Assembly: GCF_016834655.1 (NCBI RefSeq) | Contig: NZ_JAENHP010000018.1 | Span: 1 to 64,000 of the forward strand | Source: Paractinoplanes ovalisporus | GTDB taxonomy: Bacteria; Actinomycetota; Actinomycetes; Mycobacteriales; Micromonosporaceae | Reading direction: 5' to 3' | DNA: 64,000 nucleotides | Shown: positions 43,872 to 52,530 of the stretch, piece after piece | Numbering within the stretch: position 1 is the first letter of the stretch | How the letters are laid out: the number at the start of each line of letters is the position of its first letter | Translations under genes and position numbers: made by a program | Notes under the pieces: generated by a model | Databases searched by the model: none | What the model was told of the DNA's origin: nothing | What the model saw: only the letters and a program-made list of their open reading frames with translations

Positions 43872-43957
43872 CACATCGTCATCCGCTTGCCGACACGTCC
43901 TGAGCGGCGTGCCGGCAAGCGGCGTGTCGGTGCGGGCCGGGCTGGTTTCATAGGGCC

Positions 43958-44560
43958 GTGACCGAGATCGAGATCGAGACGCCCCGCGGGCCCGCCCTGG
44001 TGCGGGTCAGCCCGCCCAGGGGGAAGACGTTCAGCGTCCTGGTGCTGGGGCACGGCGCCGGCGGTGGGGTCGACGCGCCTGACCTCCGGGCGGTGCACGA
44101 CGCCGCCGTCGCCGGTGGGGTGCGCGTGGTTCTGGTGACGCAGCCCTATCGCGTGGCCGGGCGGCGCGCGCCGGCCCCGGCGGCCCAGCTCGACGAGGCC
44201 TGGAGTGCCGTGGTCGGGCAGGTGGGCGTACGGGGAAAGCCTCTGATCGTGGGTGGCCGGTCGAGTGGCGCGCGGGTGGCGTGCCGAACCGCGGCCCCGC
44301 TCGGCGCCAAGGGTGTGCTCGCGCTGGCGTTCCCGCTGCACCCGCCGGGCAAGCCGGAGAAGAGTCGCGCCGACGAGTTGCCGGTCGGGCTGCCCACGCT
44401 GGTGCTCAACGGCGACCGCGACGCGTTCGGGGTGCCCGGGGCGACGGCCGACGTCGAGGTGGTCGTACGCCCGGGGGCCACCCATGACCTGCGCAAGGGC
44501 GTCGCCGAGACCGCCGATCTGGCCGTCGCGTGGCTGCGGCGGCACGGGTGGGCGCGCTGA
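43958..44560 (+). CDS. Small alpha/beta-hydrolase (KANL3/Tex30-like)
   Basis: The product has 200 residues. LVLGHGAGGGVDAPDL is the oxyanion loop, and GGRSSGARVACRTA holds the nucleophile Ser. LNGDRDAFG and GATHDLRK give the acid and His. This minimal fold matches the KANL3/Tex30 group. Its substrate is unknown. It directly precedes the SigR promoter. Confidence 0.87.
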   Translation: MTEIEIETPRGPALVRVSPPRGKTFSVLVLGHGAGGGVDAPDLRAVHDAAVAGGVRVVLVTQPYRVAGRRAPAPAAQLDEAWSAVVGQVGVRGKPLIVGGRSSGARVACRTAAPLGAKGVLALAFPLHPPGKPEKSRADELPVGLPTLVLNGDRDAFGVPGATADVEVVVRPGATHDLRKGVAETADLAVAWLRRHGWAR

Positions 44561-44561
44561 A

Positions 44562-44587
44562 GGAATGCAAGTTGCGTGTTCGTGGTT
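44562..44587 (+). promoter_or_regulatory. SigR-type autoregulatory promoter
   Basis: GGAAT at 44562-44566 and GTT at 44585-44587 are separated by exactly 18 bases, the known SigR consensus. The site sits just past the hydrolase stop and reads into sigR, as in the Streptomyces sigRp2 loop. Confidence 0.85.
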
Positions 44588-44827
44588 GTAAGCCCCGGAG
44601 CTTGAAAGTCGGAAGGGGTTTTACTGGTGCGAGCCGGAACCGAGAGCCTCGAGCGCGGGGGCCGGAACGTCGACCGGGTGCGGGACCTGCTGGGTTCCCC
44701 CGAGTGGCCGGCCACCGAGACCACGAACACCACCACATCGGTGAGTGTCAGCACACCGGCGGTTTTCGAAGCCGCTGACGGGGTAGTGCCCGTATCCTCG
44801 GCGGGGCGGTCGAGGGGAGAGCACAGG

Positions 44828-45427
44828 GTGGCCCAGACAGAACGGACCGAGGAGCGCAGAGCCCGCTTCGAGCGGGACGCGTTGCCTTTTGTGGACCAGC
44901 TTTATGCTGCTGGTCTGCGGATGACGCGCAACCCGGCCGACGCCGAAGACCTGGTGCAGGAGACGTATCTGAAGGCGTTCTCCGCGTTTCACCAGTTCGA
45001 GGAGGGCACGAACCTCAAGGCGTGGCTGTACCGCATCCTCACGAACACCTATATCAACTCGTATCGGCGCAAGCAGCGTCAGCCGGTGCAGGCTCCCACC
45101 GAGGAGATCACCGACTGGCAGCTCGCCTCGTCGGAGTCGCACACGTCGGTGGGCCTGCGCTCGGCCGAGACCGAGGCGCTCGACCGGCTGCCCGACAGTG
45201 ACATCAAGGAAGCCCTGCAGGCCCTGCCCGAAGACTTCCGTCTGGCCGTCTACCTCGCTGATGTCGAGGGTTTCTCATACAAGGAGATCGCCGACATCAT
45301 GAACACGCCGATCGGGACCGTCATGTCCCGTCTGCACCGCGGCCGGCGCAACCTGCGCAAGCTTCTGGAGCAGTACGCTGCCGACCGGGGAATCACCCGG
45401 ACCGCTTCGGAACCGCAGGAGGCGTGA
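44828..45427 (+). CDS. sigR: Thiol-oxidative-stress ECF sigma factor
   Basis: The short form has 199 residues. Region 2 reads NPADAEDLVQETYLKAFSAFHQFEEG with LKAWLYRILTNTYINSYRR, and region 4 reads LPEDFRLAVYLADVEGFSYKEIADIMNTPIGTVMSRLHRGR. It starts at GTG 44828 after GGGGAGAG. The same frame is open back to GTG 44627, which has its own GGAAGGGG and lies downstream of the SigR promoter. That would add 67 residues, like the unstable SigR' isoform of Streptomyces. It overlaps rsrA by GTGA. Confidence 0.93.
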   Translation: MAQTERTEERRARFERDALPFVDQLYAAGLRMTRNPADAEDLVQETYLKAFSAFHQFEEGTNLKAWLYRILTNTYINSYRRKQRQPVQAPTEEITDWQLASSESHTSVGLRSAETEALDRLPDSDIKEALQALPEDFRLAVYLADVEGFSYKEIADIMNTPIGTVMSRLHRGRRNLRKLLEQYAADRGITRTASEPQEA

Positions 45428-45720
45428 CGCAGATGAGCGGCCTGAACGGCGAGGACCACGAGACCGACTGCGGCATCGTGCTCAGCGAGGTCTACCTCTA
45501 TCTCGATCTGGAGTGCAGCGAGGACCGCCGCACGCTGATCCAGAAGCACTTGGACGACTGCGACGGGTGCCTCCGCGAATACGGCATCGAGCACGAGGTG
45601 AAGGCGCTGGTGTCGCGCTGCTGCGGCGACGAGAAGGCGCCGCGCGAGCTGCGTGACCGGCTCCGCATCAAGCTCGACCAGCTCGAGGTGCAGGTGGAGA
45701 CCCGGGAGTTCCTCCCGTAA
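45424..45720 (+). CDS. rsrA: Redox-sensing zinc anti-sigma factor
   Basis: The product has 98 residues. The ZAS motif is H42-x3-C46-x2-C49 (KHLDDCDGC), with C16 in HETDCG upstream and a CC pair at 66-67 as in Streptomyces RsrA. Disulfide formation releases zinc and frees SigR. The start is GTG 45424 or ATG 45433; AGGAGG sits just upstream of both. Confidence 0.92.
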   Translation: MTQMSGLNGEDHETDCGIVLSEVYLYLDLECSEDRRTLIQKHLDDCDGCLREYGIEHEVKALVSRCCGDEKAPRELRDRLRIKLDQLEVQVETREFLP

Positions 45721-45734
45721 AGACATGCGACACG

Positions 45735-45768
45735 AAGAAGCCCCGCGGCCTGCGCCGCGGGGCTTCTT
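45735..45768. terminator. Strong terminator of the sigR-rsrA operon
   Basis: The arms 45735-45749 and 45754-45768 are perfect 15-bp complements with a CTGC loop. The hairpin starts 15 bases past the rsrA stop and is convergent with the bL37 gene, which it may also terminate. Confidence 0.92.
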
Positions 45769-45783
45769 TCGTCACGTCCACGG

Positions 45784-45858
45784 TCAGCTGTTGGGCCGCT
45801 TGCCGTGGTTCGCGCTGCTCTTCTTACGAGCCTTCTTCTTGCGGGCCTTCTTAGCCAT
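45784..45858 (-). CDS. Ribosomal protein bL37
   Basis: The frame is only 24 codons: MAKKARKKKARKKSSANHGK then RPNS. This matches the tiny actinobacterial ribosomal protein bL37, which ends ANHGKRPN. AAGGAG precedes ATG 45858. It binds the large subunit. Its size makes it easy to miss. Confidence 0.92.
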   Translation of the reverse strand: MAKKARKKKARKKSSANHGKRPNS

Positions 45859-45983
45859 GGAACGACTCCTTGTCCGTGCTGTGTTTCCCGGGCCGATGGT
45901 AGTCGGCGCGTCCGGTCGCCTCGGACTCGCCCGAGGGAGATCCGTGATTTGATGACCGGTAACGACAGACCGAGGAGGGTCCC

Positions 45984-46202
45984 ATGGCCGACGAGATCCG
46001 GGCCGAAATGGTCGCCAACGTGTGGAAGGTCGTGGCCAACAGCGGCGACACCGTGGCCGAGGGGGACACTCTCGTGATTCTCGAGTCGATGAAGATGGAG
46101 ATCCCGGTCGTCGCCGAGACCGACGGCACGGTGGCGGAACTCGCGGTGCACGAGGGCGACGTGGTGCAGGAAGGTGACCTGATCGCCATCATCCAGGGCT
46201 GA
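45984..46202 (+). CDS. Biotin/lipoyl-attachment protein
   Basis: The product has 72 residues, a bare biotinyl/lipoyl domain. ESMKMEIPV holds the lysine that is biotinylated. It matches the TB7.3-like protein encoded beside pdtaS and whiB1 in mycobacteria. GAGGAGGG precedes ATG 45984. It likely serves an acyl-CoA carboxylase or an unknown partner. Confidence 0.9.
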   Translation: MADEIRAEMVANVWKVVANSGDTVAEGDTLVILESMKMEIPVVAETDGTVAELAVHEGDVVQEGDLIAIIQG

Positions 46203-46234
46203 TGTCGACATCTGTCCCGGGCTGATCAGACGGC

Positions 46235-46996
46235 TCAGGCCGTGTCGACCGGCCCGCCCGGCAGCTGCAGCTCGATCGCGGGAAAAGTGGCGGCCTGCGG
46301 CTGGTCGGCCCAGAGCGCGCGCAACTGACCCTGCAGGAAGGCCATGAGCCGGCGCCGGTATTCGGCGTCGAAGATCTCCAGGGTCTCGATCTGTTCCTGC
46401 AACGCCTTCCGCTTGACCGAAAGCCCGCCGACCGCATCCTCGTACCGGCGCTGCGCGCGCTGTTCGAGCTGCTCGGCGGTCTCGTTCCCGCCGGCGACGA
46501 TACTTTCCGCCTCGGCCCGCGCCTCGGTGAGCAACAACTCGGCCTGCCGCCGGATGTCGGCCGCCTGAACCTGCGCCTCCCGGTGGGTGAGCTCGGCCGT
46601 GGCCCGGGCCGCGGTCAGCAGTTTGTCGGCCTCGGAACGCATCTGCTCGGCATATTCGCGAGCCTCCTGGCGGCAGTGTTCGGCGTTCGTCTCCGCCTCT
46701 TCCCGCACCGCCTGGGCCGCCTTGTTCGCGGCGGCGACGTACTCCTCGGCCGTTCGCTGCGCCAGGGTCAGAACCTGCAGTGCCTCGCCCGGCAGCGCGG
46801 CCGGCACCGGCGTCGACAGGGATTCCGGGGACGGGGACGGGGGCGCTTCGTGCGATGTCAGGGACACCGGTGCGCTCTCAGGCGGCGCCGATGACGGTGT
46901 CATCGGAGAGATGACGGGATGAACCGCGGTCACGCTGTCGACGGAGGCGCGGCCGAGCAACAACCGGACGCGTCCGGTCAAGGGGTTGTCGTTCAC
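46235..46996 (-). CDS. Coiled-coil protein, paralogue A
   Basis: The product has 253 residues. Residues 1-65 are Pro/Ser-rich. Residues 70-235 are a long coiled coil with heptads of A, E, L and R (VLTLAQRTAEEYVAAANKAAQAV, AQRRYEDAVGGLSVKRKALQEQ). DivIVA/Wag31-like proteins have such coils, but the canonical DivIVA N-terminal domain is absent. It shares a clear C-terminal block (RRYEDAVG, LE-FDA, QL-LW) with the protein at 49371-49952. GGGAGA supports GTG 46996. Function unknown; a cell-pole scaffold is possible. Confidence 0.8.
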   Translation of the reverse strand: MNDNPLTGRVRLLLGRASVDSVTAVHPVISPMTPSSAPPESAPVSLTSHEAPPSPSPESLSTPVPAALPGEALQVLTLAQRTAEEYVAAANKAAQAVREEAETNAEHCRQEAREYAEQMRSEADKLLTAARATAELTHREAQVQAADIRRQAELLLTEARAEAESIVAGGNETAEQLEQRAQRRYEDAVGGLSVKRKALQEQIETLEIFDAEYRRRLMAFLQGQLRALWADQPQAATFPAIELQLPGGPVDTA

Positions 46997-47193
46997 GAGT
47001 GTCTCCCGTCCCTCTCAGGGGGTGGTGCCGCTGGGCGAAAGGCGTTACCCAGCGGCACCAAAGGGGTAGAGCAAGGCGTTGTCAGCCCGATGTTTCTTAC
47101 AATCAGAGCCGTGGTTGCGTCGCGATTCCCCTGCCGACTGACCCATATTTCATGACGGCAGGGAAACCTCGGCGTCCTCCGGCCCGCCCTCAG

Positions 47194-47826
47194 TTACGGA
47201 CGGCCGCCCGGGCCCTGGTGACCGGGGCGCACGATCGGGCCCTGGTTGCCGGGGCCGATCGGGCCCTGGTTGCCGGGACGGACGATCGGACCCTGGTTAC
47301 CGGGACGCACGATCGGACCCTGGTTGCCGGGGCGGATGACCGGGCCACCGGGGCGGACGATCGGGCCGGGGTGACCCGGACGGAAGAACGGACGCGGGTG
47401 ACCGGGCCGGAACATGCCCCGGTGCCCCGGACGGATCTGACCCCACCAGCCCGGCCGGAACTGGGCCGGGAAGCCGCGGACCACGGTGAACGGGCGGCCG
47501 AAGCCGGCCGGGCCCCAGTCGTCGTCGCTCGCGACCTCGAGCGCCCACGTGCCCCGGCGCACACCGAGCTGCACCAGGTCACAGTCGTGGTCGTCCCAGG
47601 CGCCGCTCCGCTCGCCGAACTGCCCCGCGAGCTCGCAGGCCCGCAGCGACCGGTAGAAGCCGACGACCTGGGTGCCGTCGCGCCACTGAGCGACGTGGCC
47701 GGCGCCGGACTTGCTCTCCGCGGCAACGCCGGCCGTGGTCGACGCCTGGGCCGGCGCGGTTCCGACGGCCAGTGCGGCGAGTACGCCGAACCCTCCCATG
47801 GTGAGGGCGCGGGTGAGCTTCTTCAT
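47194..47826 (-). CDS. Secreted protein with Cys module and PGNQGPIVR repeats, paralogue A
   Basis: The product has 210 residues. A signal peptide (MKKLTRALTMGGFGVLAALA then APAQA) precedes a folded stretch with GFYRSLRACELAGQFGERSG and AWDDHDCDLVQLG. The last 70 residues are Gly/Pro repeats of about nine residues (RPGNQGPIV), encoded by 27-base DNA repeats. The module also occurs in the protein at 52923-53390. AAAGGAAA precedes ATG 47826. Function unknown; exported. Confidence 0.82.
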   Translation of the reverse strand: MKKLTRALTMGGFGVLAALAVGTAPAQASTTAGVAAESKSGAGHVAQWRDGTQVVGFYRSLRACELAGQFGERSGAWDDHDCDLVQLGVRRGTWALEVASDDDWGPAGFGRPFTVVRGFPAQFRPGWWGQIRPGHRGMFRPGHPRPFFRPGHPGPIVRPGGPVIRPGNQGPIVRPGNQGPIVRPGNQGPIGPGNQGPIVRPGHQGPGGRP

Positions 47827-49011
47827 CGCATTTCCTTTCGTACCGTGTTGCGCGGTGACTTACGGAATGGAAAACCGCATTTGAACCACGTCGGAAGTCG
47901 AACGCGCGTATGCCGTCGAGCGCCGGAATGACGGTCGGCCGATAGCCGTTCGGCGGACCTTTCTCGAAGGTCCGGAACCGGCTCGCCAGGCCCGTGCGGG
48001 AACGGTAATCAATGAATTTCCGGGGGAGTGCTGGGAAAGTGTCCGGCGGGCCGGGCCGACCCCGGTTCCGGCGACACCGCGACAACACGGGAGCACGGAA
48101 GGTGACCGGAGCCGGGTGTGGCCGTGCGTGCCGAGAGCGGCCGGGGCGTCGCGCACCGTGTGTGTGCGGCCCGGCGCCCCGAAAGAGAGCTCAGTCCAGG
48201 CCGTTCCCGGTCGCCGGGAGGGATGCGACGGCCGGCCGGACGTGAAGGAAAGCGGCTGTGCCTGCGCTAAATCGGATTTGCGGCCGCTTCCGACCGCCGT
48301 GCGTTGCTTCGCCGCCCACCGGTGGAACCGGCTCGCCGAGCTCGCGGGAGCCGGAGCGTGTGCGTCACCGGCACCCGTACGGCTTAGTACGACAGGATCG
48401 GCGGCACAAATTTTCGGACGCGCCGGGCGGTCCGGCTGGTCGTGCCGGTCGAGAAAAGACCGAGGAGCTACCTGGCCGCCGGTCGTTCATTTTTGTAGCT
48501 CCTCCCTCGAAATGATTGCCGACCGGGTTCCACGCCCTATTGCTCTGCGCCGGTCGCCCTGATAGCGGGTCGTTGCCTCACAGCAACAGTGCGTGGAAGC
48601 GAGGTCAGACGTTTCTGGCAAAATCCTTGGCATGTCGAATGCCAGAAGTCTTTCGGCCGGATTCCTTGTGCGCCGACCTTGATCGTTGATGTTGAGCGGC
48701 GGTGGCGACCGGAACGATTTCGCAATGAAACTCGCATTGTGCGAACTTGATCGCCTCTTCGAAGAATGGCGTCGCCGGTCCACTGCGCCGCTATTCGGAT
48801 CCGGGATGCGCGCGAAGTGATCGCGTCGTATCGGTTCTAGCATCCCCACCCGGCCGCCGGTCCACCGCCGGCCGGCCGGTTTGTCGCATGCCCGGCTGAA
48901 TTTCGGCCGGTACGAGCGAGACCAGGTTTGGCCACCTGATCCGCGGTTATCGCTCGACTCGTCGCGGGCCGCCCGACCGCGATCTTCGTTGAATCAGTAA
49001 GGAAACACCCG
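47827..49011. other. 1.2-kb non-coding stretch
   Basis: No gene is supported. Bases 48560-48760 are AT-richer than average. A 31-codon frame at 48725-48820 has no ribosome-binding site. GGAAA before 49012 is the next clear signal. Confidence 0.5.
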
Positions 49012-49287
49012 ATGGGAACGAGCAACATCGCCCTTCCGGCCCGCTGGCGAACGGCGTACAAGGCGGCTCTGGAGCTCCTCGAGAGCGACAAGCCCTACAA
49101 CGACCCCCAGGACGCCCAGGCCCGGGCCCGCGTGCAGCGCATGCGGACGGACACACGCCGGTGGATACGGGAGCAGAAGATCATGGCGGCGGCCGGACTC
49201 CTTTCTCCGGTTCAGACGTTGTTCATCGCCCACATCCCGGACAACTGGCGTGAGATCGACCTGCGGCGCCGGACCCTGCGGCAATGA
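49012..49287 (+). CDS. Small hypothetical protein
   Basis: The product has 91 residues, helical and basic. It reads WRTAYKAALELLESDKPYND, then ARARVQRMRTDTRRWIREQ, and ends HIPDNWREIDLRRR. No signal or TM segment. AAGGAA precedes ATG 49012. I do not recognise the family. It is convergent with the coiled-coil/glycosyltransferase operon. Confidence 0.7.
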   Translation: MGTSNIALPARWRTAYKAALELLESDKPYNDPQDAQARARVQRMRTDTRRWIREQKIMAAAGLLSPVQTLFIAHIPDNWREIDLRRRTLRQ

Positions 49288-49316
49288 ATTGACGTCCGAG
49301 GCCAAGACAAAAAGAA

Positions 49317-49352
49317 GGGCGTCCGGGCCGCGGTTTCGCGGTCCGGACGCCC
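49317..49352. terminator. Bidirectional terminator
   Basis: The arms 49317-49332 and 49337-49352 form 16 pairs with one G-T wobble and a GTTT loop. On the minus strand TTCTTTTTGTC follows, a strong T-tract for the glycosyltransferase operon. The plus side follows the gene at 49012. Confidence 0.9.
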
Positions 49353-49370
49353 ATTGTTCGGGGATTCAGT

Positions 49371-49952
49371 TCATGCGGAGCGGCCGGCCATGACGGGTGA
49401 CGTCGCCGGCTCCGGCGGAAGGCCGGCCTCGAGGGAACCGTTCCACAGCATGGTCAACTGCCGCTGTATCGAGCTGATCAGTTGTTGCCGGCAATAGGCG
49501 TCGAACATCTCCAGCGCCCGTACCTGTTCCTCCAGGGCCAGTCGCCTGGTCGGGAAACTGCCGACGGCATCCTCGTAGCGGTGCCGGGCCCGCTGTTTCA
49601 GCTGATCGAGCCGATCGCGGCCGTCGGCCCGGATGCGCTCGGCCTCCACCCGGGCGTCGGCCAGGACCAGCTCGGCCCGGCGCATGGTGCCCGCGGCCCG
49701 ATCGGCCGCGTCACGATCGGTGAGAACGGCGGCGGCCTGCGCGTCCGCCAGCGACTCCTCGGCCTCTGCGCGGATCTTCTCGGCGTCCAGCCGTGCGTCC
49801 TGCCTGATCTGTCCGGCCCGGGTCCGGGCCTCGGCGCGGATCTGCCGCGCACGTTCCCCGGCCGCGGTGACATAGGCCTCGGCGGTGCGCCGGGCCAGCG
49901 TCAGCACTTCCTGGATCTCAGCGTCCCCGCGCTCCGCGTGCCGGGCGGTCAC
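49371..49952 (-). CDS. Coiled-coil protein, paralogue B
   Basis: The product has 193 residues, almost entirely coiled coil. It aligns with the protein at 46235-46996 along its length: EVLTLARRTAEAYVTAAGE, then ARHRYEDAVGSFPTRRLAL, EMFDAY and QRQLTMLW. It lacks the Pro/Ser N-terminus of that protein. GTG 49952 overlaps the glycosyltransferase stop (GTGA), so it is coupled to it. A polar scaffold for the synthase is an inference. Confidence 0.82.
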   Translation of the reverse strand: MTARHAERGDAEIQEVLTLARRTAEAYVTAAGERARQIRAEARTRAGQIRQDARLDAEKIRAEAEESLADAQAAAVLTDRDAADRAAGTMRRAELVLADARVEAERIRADGRDRLDQLKQRARHRYEDAVGSFPTRRLALEEQVRALEMFDAYCRQQLISSIQRQLTMLWNGSLEAGLPPEPATSPVMAGRSA

Positions 49953-51325
49953 GAGTTCGTCTTCTCGGACATGTAGCCGCTGTAGTAGACCGTGGTGGAA
50001 CCGACCGGCAACGCCGTGTCCCCCTCAGCGGACGGCAGCTCCAGCGGCGACCGGCCGTACGGTTCCCCATCCGGCCGGCCGGACGCGCGAGAAGGAAAAA
50101 GCGCGAGGAACCTGATCGCGCCGACACCGAGCAGGTTGCAGACCGCCTCCACCGGTGTCAGCAGGATCCAGGTCCGCAGCTTCTCCGACCGGCTCATGGC
50201 CGGCCGGACGGCCAGGTAGTGGCCCGCCTTGGCATATCGCACGAGCAGGTAGAGCGCACCGTAGAGAATGAGCCAGGGCGCCTGCGACGTCTCACCGGAG
50301 GCGGCCTCGACGAGCAGGACGACGGCGCAGAAGACCCACGCCGGACCGCACAGAAGCCGGAGCAGGACAATCGCGCGGGTCCGGTTCCGGTTCGGGGGCT
50401 CTGGCGCCAAGGTCGTCGCCAGCACCCGCCACCGCCTGGCCGCCGTACGCATCAGCTGCCGGCGGACGGTCGCGAAGTCGGTCGGGGCCGTCGTCCACAC
50501 GATCGCCTCGGGTACCGGAACCACCTCGCCGTCCAGATCCGGATACCTCGCCAGGCAATGGTCGTCACCGTCGGCGGCCGGGTCCACCACGGGGCGCTCG
50601 TGCTCGAACAGGACACGGGCCCGGTAGACCGACAGTGCCCCTGGGCCGATCTGCACCGCCCGCAGGGCCGATCGGCGCGTCGGACGCATGACGCCGGTGC
50701 CGGTGTTCAGATCGACCAGGCGGGTCAGCATGTTGTGCCCGCCGTTGCGCATCACCACCATCGCGGTGGTCGCCACGACGTTCGGCTGGGCGAACTCCCG
50801 GAGCTGACATTCCACCGCGTGCTCGTCGAGCACGCAGTTGCCGTCGACGGCCATCACGAAGTCCCAGTCCTCCGGGTCGAGACGGTCGAGAACATAGCGC
50901 TGAGCGGCCCGGGCGCCGCCGTGCTCGGTCCGATGCCACCGCACACGCGGATGGGCGAAGGGCTGCACCGGCGCGTGGGTCGAGCCGTCGTCGACCACGT
51001 GGACCTCGTCGACGACCACGCGGCTCTGGTTGAGGATCGACCAGATGCAGGCGCGGAGGTCGGATTCGTTCTGCTCGTGCACGCTCACCACGGCGACCAC
51101 GCGGCCGGTCACCGATCCGGAGCCGGCCCGGCGACGATTCCGGGCGAGGGGATACAGCGAATAGATCACGGCGCCGTTGCTGATCCACCAGAAAGTGAGC
51201 AGAGCCGGGTGGTCGATCCGCCCGCGGAAGTGCCATGTGGCTGCGATCAGGCCGAGGAAGAACGCGCCGGCGATCACCGTGCAGATGAAGAACACACGCC
51301 GGGAGGCGAGTTTGTCGAACCACAT
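49949..51325 (-). CDS. Processive family-2 glycosyltransferase, membrane bound
   Basis: The product has 458 residues. Two TM segments near the N-terminus (VFFICTVIAGAFFLGLIAATW; HPALLTFWWISNGAVIYSLY) precede the GT2 catalytic domain: VVSVHEQNESDL, HVVDDGSTHAPVQ, VMAVDGNCVLDE, DGDDHCLA and the QLMRTAARRW motif, close to QxxRW. Three or more TM helices follow (LCGPAWVFCAVVLLVEA; APWLILYGALYLLVRYA). This is the hyaluronan/chitin/cellulose-synthase plan. The sugar is unknown. GAGGAG precedes ATG 51325. Confidence 0.88.
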   Translation of the reverse strand: MWFDKLASRRVFFICTVIAGAFFLGLIAATWHFRGRIDHPALLTFWWISNGAVIYSLYPLARNRRRAGSGSVTGRVVAVVSVHEQNESDLRACIWSILNQSRVVVDEVHVVDDGSTHAPVQPFAHPRVRWHRTEHGGARAAQRYVLDRLDPEDWDFVMAVDGNCVLDEHAVECQLREFAQPNVVATTAMVVMRNGGHNMLTRLVDLNTGTGVMRPTRRSALRAVQIGPGALSVYRARVLFEHERPVVDPAADGDDHCLARYPDLDGEVVPVPEAIVWTTAPTDFATVRRQLMRTAARRWRVLATTLAPEPPNRNRTRAIVLLRLLCGPAWVFCAVVLLVEAASGETSQAPWLILYGALYLLVRYAKAGHYLAVRPAMSRSEKLRTWILLTPVEAVCNLLGVGAIRFLALFPSRASGRPDGEPYGRSPLELPSAEGDTALPVGSTTVYYSGYMSEKTNS

Positions 51326-51795
51326 GGGAACTCCTCAGCAGAGCTTCTCGGAAAAGTCGGCAAACGGCATTGCCGAACGTGCGTGATGACTGGCCGGGCC
51401 CCCGCGGCTCAGTATTGTGACGATCCGGACACGGCCGAGGAAACTGTGTCGGCCGACGTTCGCACGAAAGTGCGCGGCGGCCGGGCGGTGCGGCCCGCTC
51501 TCTACGACGGCGATCATCCGAACGGTCAGCCGGGCCTTATCCATTCTCCGGAACGGCTATCCCCGCGACCGAATTCGGGCGTTGCCGCGGCCGAGTTCTA
51601 CCTCCTGCAAGAAGCGGTTCCCGGAGCAATCGGTGCTCCTTCGCCGGACAACCGCCCGTAACCGGCGGCGCCGCCGGTGGCGAGCCGGCGAAATCGATGG
51701 CCCGGCATGAACCCGCCGGGGGTTCCCGACGTCCCCCGTGAGGGAGCCCCCGGTTGCAGCACATACGACACAGGAAAGGTACGGCGGCCCGGCTC
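51326..51795. other. Intergenic stretch upstream of the glycosyltransferase
   Basis: About 470 bases without a gene I can support. Only GC-rich shadow frames are present. It must hold the promoter of the glycosyltransferase operon. Nothing else is evident. Confidence 0.4.
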
Positions 51796-52044
51796 ATGAC
51801 CAAAGTGGAGATTCTGGCGCTGTTGTTGTCGTGTGCCGTAGCGCTGAGTCATCAGCCGCCGCGGGACCGGCGGCCGGGTTCACCGCCGTACGACGACGAC
51901 GCCGGCCGGCCGGTCTTCGGTCCCCGTGACGCCTGGCCGAGCTGCGGCGGGCGGTATCCCCAAACCGGCGCGCTGCCCCGCCGTCAGCCGGTACGCCGCC
52001 ACCGGATGCTGCCCGGGAGCTGCTTCGTCCGCCGCCGGCGGTGA
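51796..52044 (+). CDS. Possible small protein with N-terminal TM segment
   Basis: The frame is 82 codons. It opens MTKVEILALLLSCAVALS, a short hydrophobic segment, and continues as a Pro/Arg-rich tail. The ribosome-binding site is weak. It precedes the GRIHQW proteins and may be a degenerate relative. Low confidence. Confidence 0.35.
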   Translation: MTKVEILALLLSCAVALSHQPPRDRRPGSPPYDDDAGRPVFGPRDAWPSCGGRYPQTGALPRRQPVRRHRMLPGSCFVRRRR

Positions 52045-52105
52045 AAGTCCGGACCGTCCCACCTCGTCTCACCTGATCAAAGGCTCACCACATGGCAGGC
52101 AAACG

Positions 52106-52381
52106 ATGATCGCCCCCGGCAACGAAAGTGTCGTGCTGACACTCGCCCTCGGATTCCTCCTGTCCAGCGCCTACGCGTTCGGCCGGATCCACCAATGGCA
52201 CAAGCGTGGTCTCGAACGGGACCAGGCGTACCGCACCGGATATGACAGCGCGTCGCAGTCGATCATCAACATGATGACCGCACGACATTCTCCGGCCTCG
52301 ACGAATTCGTTCGTCCACCGCCCCCATAATGACCGGCCGCAGGCATATGCGGCCGACCGCGAAGAAGTCAGGCCGTTCTGA
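52106..52381 (+). CDS. Single-TM GRIHQW protein, paralogue A
   Basis: The product has 91 residues. One TM segment (VVLTLALGFLLSSAYAF) is followed directly by GRIHQWHKRGLERDQAYRTG and a short polar tail. The motif GRIHQW-x3-G-x2-RD-x-A-x-R-x-GY is repeated in the next gene. No known family. A small membrane-anchored factor is all that can be said. Confidence 0.7.
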   Translation: MIAPGNESVVLTLALGFLLSSAYAFGRIHQWHKRGLERDQAYRTGYDSASQSIINMMTARHSPASTNSFVHRPHNDRPQAYAADREEVRPF

Positions 52382-52530
52382 ATCCGTTGCCGGGCGTCTT
52401 TGCTCCGCCCGCTCCGACGTGGCCGTCGAAATGACCTGGATGATCGGCCATAAATGCCGTACAGAAGTTGCGTCACGGGTCCACTCGGGCCTTATTTCGC
52501 TCGTCGTGATGCAGACTCTAAAGTCAGGGC

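Noticed and set aside
48012..48562. Overlapping open frames in the 1.2-kb gap
   Set aside because: Arg/Gly/Pro-rich products without start signals; typical of GC shadows.
48725..48820. 31-codon frame MKLALCELDRLFEEWRRR...
   Set aside because: No ribosome-binding site and no homologue known to me. The codon pattern alone is not enough.
46235..49952. Calling the coiled-coil proteins true DivIVA
   Set aside because: The DivIVA N-terminal membrane-binding domain is absent; only coiled-coil similarity remains.
52092..52109. Tiny frame MAGKR ahead of the first GRIHQW gene
   Set aside because: Five codons only. It may be chance; no conserved leader is known here.
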